From Pseudanabaena sp. UWO311 (GTDB lineage: Bacteria; Cyanobacteriota; Cyanobacteriia; Pseudanabaenales; Pseudanabaenaceae): a DNA stretch of 36,336 nucleotides. The notes beneath the pieces were generated by a model, which was not told the DNA's origin, did not search any database, and saw only the letters and a list, made by a program, of their open reading frames with translations. This document shows positions 16,237 through 23,068 of this stretch, one piece after another. The stretch lies in contig NZ_SJEE01000044.1 of the NCBI RefSeq assembly GCF_006937785.1, forward strand, positions 1 through 36,336. The letters run 5' to 3'. Position numbers and translations under genes: made by a program. Position 1 is the stretch's first letter, and the number at the start of each line of letters is the position of its first letter.

Positions 16237-16640
16237 GCAGCTCAGATCGCGATTATCTTGGGAGAGGGATTTCATTTCCCCTGCGGATTAATATTCAAGG
16301 TGAACTAAAAACTGATAGCGGCGATCGCAATTTAGAGGAGTCGATCGCGACGATTTTGAATACAAAATTGGGAGAGCGTGTATATCGTCCAAACTTTGGT
16401 TGCCGCCTATCGGATCTCACTTTTGCGCCAATGAATCCACAGACGATTTTACTTGCCAGAATTTATGTTGAGGAAGCATTGAATAGATGGGAGCCTCGAA
16501 TCAAGGTTACGGGTGTCTATGCGGAGCCTGATCCGATTAAAGGGCGGTTAGATCTTAAGATCCAATATCAGATCAAGGAGAATAATGATAGTCGCAACAT
16601 GGTTTATCCGTTTTATTTGCTGCCACCGAATAGTAATTAA
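16233..16640 (+). CDS. Baseplate wedge protein (GPW/gp25 family, Afp9-like)
   Basis: 135 residues. Family marks are LGRGISFPLRINIQGELKTDSGDRNLEESIATILNT read in parts, then LGERVYRPNFGCRL and DLTFAPMN, with EEALNRWEPRIKV. The R-x-P-x-FG segment is the conserved gp25 core. In contractile machines gp25 fixes the baseplate to the sheath start and triggers contraction. Its start codon overlaps the stop of the tip gene. It is followed by the longest gap inside the operon (147 bases), where a second promoter or a processing site could lie. Confidence 0.93.
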   Translation: MSSSDRDYLGRGISFPLRINIQGELKTDSGDRNLEESIATILNTKLGERVYRPNFGCRLSDLTFAPMNPQTILLARIYVEEALNRWEPRIKVTGVYAEPDPIKGRLDLKIQYQIKENNDSRNMVYPFYLLPPNSN

Positions 16641-16643
16641 ATT

Positions 16644-16784
16644 ACAGTGCTTTGCGCCTCGTACTTTTTGCTCTAGTCATACTTTAAGCTTTTTGAAATA
16701 ATTTGGTATTTAATGGCGAAGGGTAAAGATAGCTAGTAAAATTTGAGTAATCGCCTAATCGCCAATTTCACCTAAGAGCACTGT
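16644..16784 (+). promoter_or_regulatory. Long operon gap flanked by an 8-bp inverted repeat
   Basis: ACAGTGCT (16644-16651) and AGCACTGT (16777-16784) bracket nearly the whole 147-base gap between the gp25 and baseplate J genes. They could close an mRNA stem just before the baseplate J start codon. No convincing promoter or small gene was seen here, and an 8-bp match may be chance. Confidence 0.25.
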
Positions 16785-16787
16785 GTA

Positions 16788-19001
16788 ATGACGAAAGAGT
16801 TTGATTTTCTTCCCAATTTGCCAAAATCGGATCTTGATGATCGCACCTTTGAGGAATTGGTGAATGAGTGTCTTCTCAGAATTCCGCGCTACTGTCCAGA
16901 ATGGACAAATTACAATCCTAGCGATCCAGGTGTAACTCTGATCGAGCTATTTGCATGGCTAACCGATCAGATGTTAATGCGATTTAACCAAGTGCCTCGC
17001 CGCAATTATGTTGCTTTTTTAGAATTACTCGGTATTCGCTTACAGCCACCTGCCCCCGCCCAGACTGAGGTAACTTTTTATCTGAGTGCTTCTTTGCCTG
17101 AACCCTATACAATTCCTGCGGGGATTGAGGTCGCCACGCTACGGACGGAAACCGAAGAGGCGATCATATTCAGTACCGATCAGCCATTGGTGATTGGCAA
17201 TCCCAGAATTTTAAACCTGTTGGCTGCTCCTAGATCCGAAGAGAATCCTGAATTCCTGCTGGATCTGCTTTTAGATGTATGGACTGAAGATCGCGACGAA
17301 GGTTGGTCGGGACAGGAAATAGCTCTATTTAGCGATCCGCCTCAACCGAATAATTGCTTTTATGTGGTCTTTGATGGAGAGCAGCCAATTAATGGCAATG
17401 TGATAGCACTCAAGTTAAAGGGAGAGTCTGCCACAACTACAGGAATTAACCCAAATAATCCGCCTCGGTTTTGGGAAGCATGGAATGGCAATGCATGGCA
17501 ACCTGCACTCCAAAAAGAAAGTGACGATCGCACTAAGGGATTTAGCTTTAGCGAATTAGCAGATGAAGGAACTAATCCTCTACAGGGGGCAGAGGTGATC
17601 TTTCATTTACCGCTTACTTGGGACGTGACACAGTTTTCTACATATCGGGGGCGGTGGCTACGCTGTAGCTACGTCGAGCCAACCCCTAATCAATCAGGTT
17701 ATAATAGAGCGCCGCATATTATTGGTATGAGTGCGAGGGCGATTGGCGGTACGGTCAAAGCAACTCAATGTAATGCAATTACGAATGAAGTTGTGGGTGA
17801 GAGTAATGGCAAATCGGGGCAAGTCTTTCAATTGCTGCATCAGCCAGTATTGCCGCGCCAAGCTGATGAATATTTGCTAGTCACGCCACCAGTTGGACTG
17901 CCACAAATATGGCATGAAGTTGCCGATTTCTCAGAATCCACAGAAAGCGATCTGCACTACATTATTGATTCCACTTCTGGAAACATTCAATTTGGTCCCT
18001 TTGTGCAAACACCCAATTATCAGAGCTTACATACATTGCAACGCTTGCGCATTCAGGGTGAACCGATGCAAAGGGTTATTGCCGATGAGACTAAGGCGAT
18101 CGCAACGAATACGAAGACTAGTGGGACTCAATATGGAGCCGTACCACCTAGAGGATCGATCATCCAAATGGTGAAATATCGCACAGGTGGAGGATTTCGC
18201 GGCAATGTACAACGCGGCAGTTTGCGAATATCTAAAAGTGCCATCCCCTATGTGGCAAGCTTAACTAACCATGTTTCTGCTACAAATGGCGTGGATGCTG
18301 AGTCCCTTGATGATGTGGCAGTCCGCGTACCTAAGATGCTGCGCACTCGCGATCGCGCCATCACTCAGACAGATTTTGAATATCTGACACTGATCGCAGG
18401 CGATGGTGCTGTAGCTCGTGTGATTTGTGCGCCAGCGAAGAGTAAAGAAGATGCAGGAATTGTCAGATTGCTAACTGTCCCTAGAGTCCGTACTGAAAGT
18501 ATAGATCTAGGTCAAGGGATGGCTCCAGATCAGTTCATCTTGACTGCACCACTGTGCGATCGCGTATTAGCCTATCTTGATGAACGCAAGATGCTAGGTG
18601 TGCAAATTCAACTAGAGCAGCCTGTATATACAGGCTGCTCTGTCCAAACTGAGATTGCTTTGGAATCTTCCTACAGCAATCCAAAGGTACAGCAAGATAT
18701 TGTTCGACAGCTCAAGATCATGCTCTATCGTTTCCTTAATCCGATTACGGGTGGACTTAGTGGTCAAGGTTGGGAGTTTGGTCGTCCTGTTTATGCTTCA
18801 GATATTGTCAAATTATTGCAAAACTTTCAAGGTGTTCGCTTTTTAGGTACAGTACAACTCTTTGAATTACGCTATGTAAATGGAGAATGGATGCGGAAAC
18901 TCGCCCCGCAACCGATGATTGATCCAGGTCCATTGGGTTTGATTTGTTCTTGGCGCAGTCCAAGGTTGCGCTCTAGCCATGTGATTAATATTGTCAGTTA
19001 G
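16788..19001 (+). CDS. Baseplate J-like protein (Afp11-like)
   Basis: 737 residues. The start is typical of the putative baseplate assembly family: FDFLPNLPKSDLDDRTFEEL, RIPRYCPEWTNYNPSDPGVT, LIELFAWLTDQMLMRFNQVP and RRNYVAFLELLGIRLQPPAPA. The middle holds the gpJ domain: RGGFRGNV-type YRTGGGFRGNVQRGSL, then DAESLDDVAVRVPKMLRTRDRAITQTDFEYLT. The C-terminus SGQGWEFGRPVYASDIVKLL is the usual end domain. It forms the outer baseplate wedge with tail protein I. The tail protein I gene follows after 14 bases. A perfect 28-bp palindrome sits inside the coding region at 18614-18641. Confidence 0.93.
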   Translation: MTKEFDFLPNLPKSDLDDRTFEELVNECLLRIPRYCPEWTNYNPSDPGVTLIELFAWLTDQMLMRFNQVPRRNYVAFLELLGIRLQPPAPAQTEVTFYLSASLPEPYTIPAGIEVATLRTETEEAIIFSTDQPLVIGNPRILNLLAAPRSEENPEFLLDLLLDVWTEDRDEGWSGQEIALFSDPPQPNNCFYVVFDGEQPINGNVIALKLKGESATTTGINPNNPPRFWEAWNGNAWQPALQKESDDRTKGFSFSELADEGTNPLQGAEVIFHLPLTWDVTQFSTYRGRWLRCSYVEPTPNQSGYNRAPHIIGMSARAIGGTVKATQCNAITNEVVGESNGKSGQVFQLLHQPVLPRQADEYLLVTPPVGLPQIWHEVADFSESTESDLHYIIDSTSGNIQFGPFVQTPNYQSLHTLQRLRIQGEPMQRVIADETKAIATNTKTSGTQYGAVPPRGSIIQMVKYRTGGGFRGNVQRGSLRISKSAIPYVASLTNHVSATNGVDAESLDDVAVRVPKMLRTRDRAITQTDFEYLTLIAGDGAVARVICAPAKSKEDAGIVRLLTVPRVRTESIDLGQGMAPDQFILTAPLCDRVLAYLDERKMLGVQIQLEQPVYTGCSVQTEIALESSYSNPKVQQDIVRQLKIMLYRFLNPITGGLSGQGWEFGRPVYASDIVKLLQNFQGVRFLGTVQLFELRYVNGEWMRKLAPQPMIDPGPLGLICSWRSPRLRSSHVINIVS
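18614..18641. repeat. Perfect 28-bp palindrome inside the baseplate J gene
   Basis: The arm AGAGCAGCCTGTAT is followed at once by its exact reverse complement, with no spacer. It encodes the stretch around EQPVYTGCS without breaking the frame. A perfect dyad of this length in coding DNA is unlikely by chance. Confidence 0.95.
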
Positions 19002-19015
19002 ACAGCACCACTCCT

Positions 19016-20092
19016 ATGACTCCAAAAAGCAAGCTCCAAGCGCTAAGTATTCAACTAATTTCGATGAAGTCTCCTGATGCTAATGAAGAGACTTTGGCGA
19101 GTGCGGATAATTTGGAAAGATCCCAGAGCCATCTATCCCAGTCGAATAGCTCTGATAATGGGCGATCGCCATCTAAGTGTAAATTGCTAGTTAATCCTAG
19201 TGAGCCGAGCGAAATAGTAGTTAAACTCAGAAATTCCAGCAATCGAGCAATACTGACTAACTTGCGCGTAGAAGGGAACTTTCCAAACCATTGGCTCCAA
19301 ATTGGCATGGAAGGGAATGAGTTACCGCCCTATGCAGAGATGGAAGCTGTTCTCTATTTCCAAGTTCCTGCGGACTTTTTTGAAAATCAAGAAGCGATCG
19401 TCCATGGTCAAGCCCTCACGATTAACTATCAAGGACAGCTACAGATTTATGGTGGAGATGCTAGTTCCGCCTCAGATTCTGGATTTTCTCCAAGGTTAGA
19501 ACTATTTGCGATCGAGTCATTTCAGCTTTATATCCGTCCGACAAGTCTATATCTAGACTTCTTACCTGATACTTACCGTGAAGTTGACTTTGTCGGTAGG
19601 ATGCTAAAAATCTTTGAAGAAACGCTCGAACCTGATGTTCAAATTTTGGATACTCTCTGGGCTTATCTTGATCCGATGTTAGCTCCTGAAACTATGTTGC
19701 CATTTCTTGCCCATTGGGTGGGCTGGGACACAGCACCGACTCTTGGGATTGAGCGACAGCGCTATTTGATCAAGCAAGCCATGCAGATCTATCGTTGGCG
19801 GGGAACTCGGAGAGGACTACGCTTTTATATCCATTTATTTACTGGCTTGCCCCTTGATGAACATTTGCCTGAAGCAGAAAAGCACATTAGCATTTTTGAA
19901 ATTATAGGTAGAGGCTTTGTAATTGGTGAAGCAACTCTTGGCAATAATGCCTCAACGGGCGGTGGTAGACCTTTTCATTTTGTAGTGAGGATTCGTAACG
20001 ATTTGCAAAATAGTCTTGATTTACCTTTAATTCGGAGGATTATCGAACGTGAGAAACCTGTTTTTTGTACTTACGATCTAGAGATTATTTAG
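19016..20092 (+). CDS. Tail protein I-like baseplate protein (Afp12-like) with N-terminal Ig-like extension
   Basis: 358 residues. The C-terminal half (about 175-358) is the phage tail protein domain of CIS clusters: TSLYLDFLPDTYREVDFVGR, LKIFEETLEPDVQILDTLWA, FLAHWVGWDTAPTLG and YRWRGTRRGLRFYIHLFTG. It builds the baseplate wedge with baseplate J. The N-terminal half is extra: a polar stretch (1-55) and a beta-rich module at about 55-170 (LLVNPSEPSEIVVKLRNSSN, ANVxVEGxxxxW-like LRVEGNFPNHWLQIG, LYFQVPADFFENQEA) that resembles an Ig-like fold. Similar modules open the WD40 protein further down the operon. The stop codon lies in a 14-bp stem-loop. Confidence 0.88.
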   Translation: MTPKSKLQALSIQLISMKSPDANEETLASADNLERSQSHLSQSNSSDNGRSPSKCKLLVNPSEPSEIVVKLRNSSNRAILTNLRVEGNFPNHWLQIGMEGNELPPYAEMEAVLYFQVPADFFENQEAIVHGQALTINYQGQLQIYGGDASSASDSGFSPRLELFAIESFQLYIRPTSLYLDFLPDTYREVDFVGRMLKIFEETLEPDVQILDTLWAYLDPMLAPETMLPFLAHWVGWDTAPTLGIERQRYLIKQAMQIYRWRGTRRGLRFYIHLFTGLPLDEHLPEAEKHISIFEIIGRGFVIGEATLGNNASTGGGRPFHFVVRIRNDLQNSLDLPLIRRIIEREKPVFCTYDLEII

Positions 20093-20123
20093 GTTTGGCA
20101 ACCCGAAGTGTTGCCAAACCTAA
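20089..20123. terminator. Stem-loop at the end of the tail protein I gene
   Basis: Perfect 14-bp inverted repeat (20089-20102, 20110-20123) with a 7-base loop. There is no T-run and the next operon gene starts 33 bases on. It is more likely a partial terminator or mRNA-processing/stabilising element than a full stop. Confidence 0.5.
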
Positions 20124-20155
20124 CCCTAAAACTGAAACTGCATTGATAAAACCAT

Positions 20156-21610
20156 ATGAACGACTTTCCTTATCCAGAAATCAAATCCTTTGAACGGCTA
20201 CAGGTATCTGATGGCTTGATGATTAATAGTGAACGATGGCGACTCGCTCACGAATATCACCAACATCGCCAAAATGTACAGTATCAGTCCCTATTTCTGC
20301 CAGGAATTATCTGTGGTTTGGGGGTTGCACCGATCGCAGCACCTGAGGATTTGCCATCCAAGTTTCGCGATGGACGATGGGTACAGATCCAACCAGGGAT
20401 GGCGATCGATCTACAAGGTAATTTTATTGTTGTGCCTACTTGCCTTGATTTTCGGATTTCTACGATTGCCTATGACAATGAAATTGAGCCCGTTTATTTG
20501 GTCCTTAGTTACGTTGATCCCGCTAAACTCAAGCGAACTAATGCCAATGAAATACTGGTAGAAACCTTTCGAGTTAATGAGAAGACTGACTTGCCCCTTG
20601 ATACAGATATTGAGATCTGTCGAATTACGATCTCGGAAGGACAATTAACAGTCCAGAAGCCTGTGGATGTATTTTCGCCTAGCATATCTCAACTCGATCT
20701 GCGCTACCGATTGCAAGCCAAGATTCGTCCACAAAACTCAATTCGGATCGCCTGTTTTCATAGTCAGAAAAATCAACAGATTGCCATCTCAGAATATTTC
20801 TGTGCCCTTGGACAATCTCTGCCCAGCCTTGCCCCTAGTCTGAGCCTAATCGAGCCAATTAGTAGCCTCGATATTAATGCTGAACTAACGCTCAATCATC
20901 TTAGTGGCTACCACCTTATTTATCTAACCCATGCTCAAGCCCTATCTATCAACGAATCTACACAAATAGCTTTGCGAGAGTATACTGCGATCGGCGGTGT
21001 ACTTGTAATTGAGGCGGCGATTCGGAATAGTCAGCTAGCCAATCTATTGGAAATTCAAAATGAATTAGAAGCCGCTAAAAATAAATTGCGAAAAACCATG
21101 CAATCTCAATTTGTTAATGGTCAACAAAATGTAAATATGTCTGACCAATCTAGCATTCAAGCAGAACTGCAAGCTGAGTTAGATGCGATCGCGATTGAAG
21201 TTAGCTCTTCTACTGAAAGTTTACTTAGTTCTTTGCGTGGTTGCCTTCCTATGGAAACACCAATGCGAGTTTTTTCTGATTTAGAAATTACTCATCCTCT
21301 CCGTAGTCAGCCATTTCTCTTTCCAAACTTAGCTGCGATCGTGGAGCAACCAATCCAAATACTTACAAATGGTGGTGTGGTTGTCATATTAGGCGAATTA
21401 TCATCAATCTGGAGTGGTCAGTCAGAGCAAGCTTTGACAAGAGAAATCATTCGTAACTGTCATGAATTGGGTATAAATATTCTTAACTATGCAACTCGAC
21501 GCTATGGGATGCATAATGCGATGCTAGTGAATCCTCAAAACCAAAAGCTTGATCCTAAACTTGCAGACGATCAGCGCCGCATCACCAATATGGTTGAGAA
21601 AACTGCATAA
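20156..21610 (+). CDS. CIS accessory protein with DUF4159-like C-terminal domain
   Basis: 484 residues, no signal peptide or membrane segment. The N-terminal part (1-180) includes INSERWRLAHEYHQHRQNVQ, LFLPGIICGLGVAPI and VQIQPGMAIDLQGNFIVVP, a beta-rich segment also met next to baseplate genes in cyanobacterial CIS loci, as far as I recall. The C-terminal part (200-460) resembles DUF4159: YHLIYLTHAQALSINES, ALREYTAIGGVLVIEA, THPLRSQPFLFP and a closing ELGINILNYATRRYG. A coiled-coil-like insert lies at about 300-350 (LEAAKNKLRKTMQ, AELQAELDAI). It probably joins the baseplate or couples it to the membrane proteins encoded next, but no direct function is known. Confidence 0.65.
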   Translation: MNDFPYPEIKSFERLQVSDGLMINSERWRLAHEYHQHRQNVQYQSLFLPGIICGLGVAPIAAPEDLPSKFRDGRWVQIQPGMAIDLQGNFIVVPTCLDFRISTIAYDNEIEPVYLVLSYVDPAKLKRTNANEILVETFRVNEKTDLPLDTDIEICRITISEGQLTVQKPVDVFSPSISQLDLRYRLQAKIRPQNSIRIACFHSQKNQQIAISEYFCALGQSLPSLAPSLSLIEPISSLDINAELTLNHLSGYHLIYLTHAQALSINESTQIALREYTAIGGVLVIEAAIRNSQLANLLEIQNELEAAKNKLRKTMQSQFVNGQQNVNMSDQSSIQAELQAELDAIAIEVSSSTESLLSSLRGCLPMETPMRVFSDLEITHPLRSQPFLFPNLAAIVEQPIQILTNGGVVVILGELSSIWSGQSEQALTREIIRNCHELGINILNYATRRYGMHNAMLVNPQNQKLDPKLADDQRRITNMVEKTA

Positions 21611-21649
21611 GATAGCTAAACATTCACAATTATCTAAGGTTATTTATCT

Positions 21650-23014
21650 ATGTCTTCGATTCGACAAGTTGTTCCCATTGTCCTTAGTATCCAGATTACT
21701 GTAGCAGTGGGTCTCACAGGCTGGATTTCGTTTCAAAGCAGCGAACGCGCTGTTCAGAAGCTAACCCGTCAACTTTGTGAGAATTTAAATTTTCGCGTTG
21801 AGCAGCAAATCACTTCCTATCTAGAAGCGTCGGTACGAATTAACCAAGCAATGACAAATGCCCTCAGCAATGGTAGCGTCAATCCGAATGATATTAGTCA
21901 GGTTCAGAAAGATATATTCAATAAATTAAGAGAAATGAATGCGCAAAATATCTTGTTTTATGGGAATGAAAGCGGAACTATGGTTGCTATAGAACGCAAC
22001 GGTGATTCCAACTTCTTATTAAGAATTCGAGAAGACAGCAACAATCCTGATCGTCCGACCTATGAACTCAGTAATGAAGGGGTACGTGGGAAACTGGTTA
22101 AAACCGAAAAAAACTATGACCATCGAAACCGCCCTTGGTATACTGCTGCAAAACAGTCTGGCAAGGCGATCTGGAGCTCGATTTTTGTCAGTACTACTGA
22201 CAATGAGTTAACTACAACCAAAGCTACCCCTATCTACAATTCTAGAGGAATTCAGGGTGTAGTGGGTATTAATGTGTCGTTGAAACAAATTAAACAGTTC
22301 ATGCTCAAAACGCGCCCTTCGGATCAATGGCATGTTTTTCTAGTTGAGGGTGATGGTAGTTTAGTAGCAGCTACATCTGAAAAGCCAATTTTTGAGAAAA
22401 ATGGCGCTAAGCGTTTTGAACTTTCCCAAAGTGAAGACATCCGACTCCAAAATGCTGGTCTGGCTATTCAAAAACAGGTTGGTGGATTCCAAAACCTTAT
22501 AGACTCACAGGTAGTTGAATTTGAGTTTAATGGTGAAAAATATATTGTAAGTACGCATAAATTGAATAGAGACTTACAGCTAGATTGGTCGGTGGGAATT
22601 ATTGTGCCAAAGTCAATATTTATGCAAGAAGTTGATGCTAATAATCGAACTACTCTAGTGATTATTGTGATTATGCTAGGTGCTACTATTTTGATTGGTT
22701 TGGCGATTTCGTCATGGCTATTACGACCAATCAAAAACTTGATGAAAGCAGCTAAAGAAATTGAAGAAGAATCTTTTGACCCTGAAGAATTAACATCAGT
22801 CGCTCAGCGCAAAGATGAATTGGGACAAATGGCGCGAGTATTTCAAGAAATGGGAAGCACCATAGCTGAACGTCAAAAGGGGATGAAAAGCCAACTGCGT
22901 AAACTTCGCGAAGAAAAGGATGAAGCTAAAAAGATGGCGATCGCTTCCCAAATGGGTCAAGGAGATTCTTTGCAGTCAATTCTAAGCCGAGCAAGAGCTG
23001 CTCGGCATAAGTAG
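21650..23014 (+). CDS. Membrane sensor: Cache and HAMP domains without an output domain
   Basis: 454 residues. Transmembrane helix 1 at about 7-27 (VVPIVLSIQITVAVGLTGWI); an extracytoplasmic double-Cache region at about 30-325 with YDHRNRPWYTAAKQSGKAIW and TKATPIYNSRGIQGVVGINV; helix 2 at about 332-356 (VIIVIMLGATILIGLAI); HAMP at about 357-410 (LLRPIKNLMKAAKEIEEESF, KDELGQMARVFQEM). After HAMP only a short charged coiled coil (KSQLRKLREEKDEAKKM) remains. There is no histidine kinase, cyclase, GGDEF or receiver domain. Cache domains bind small ligands such as amino acids or carboxylates. Embedded in the CIS operon, it may pass a signal to the injection machine by direct contact (inference). 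Confidence 0.85.
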   Translation: MSSIRQVVPIVLSIQITVAVGLTGWISFQSSERAVQKLTRQLCENLNFRVEQQITSYLEASVRINQAMTNALSNGSVNPNDISQVQKDIFNKLREMNAQNILFYGNESGTMVAIERNGDSNFLLRIREDSNNPDRPTYELSNEGVRGKLVKTEKNYDHRNRPWYTAAKQSGKAIWSSIFVSTTDNELTTTKATPIYNSRGIQGVVGINVSLKQIKQFMLKTRPSDQWHVFLVEGDGSLVAATSEKPIFEKNGAKRFELSQSEDIRLQNAGLAIQKQVGGFQNLIDSQVVEFEFNGEKYIVSTHKLNRDLQLDWSVGIIVPKSIFMQEVDANNRTTLVIIVIMLGATILIGLAISSWLLRPIKNLMKAAKEIEEESFDPEELTSVAQRKDELGQMARVFQEMGSTIAERQKGMKSQLRKLREEKDEAKKMAIASQMGQGDSLQSILSRARAARHK

Positions 23015-23068
23015 AGCATCTCAAATTCTAAGCTATATCAAACAAGAAAAACATAGGAAAATACGGCG

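Noticed and set aside
6438-20092. Prophage tail module or type VI secretion locus
   Set aside because: No capsid, portal, terminase, integrase or lysis genes are seen, and no TssJLM membrane complex. The family set (Afp7-, Afp8-, DUF4280-, Afp11- and Afp12-like) is that of a contractile injection system.
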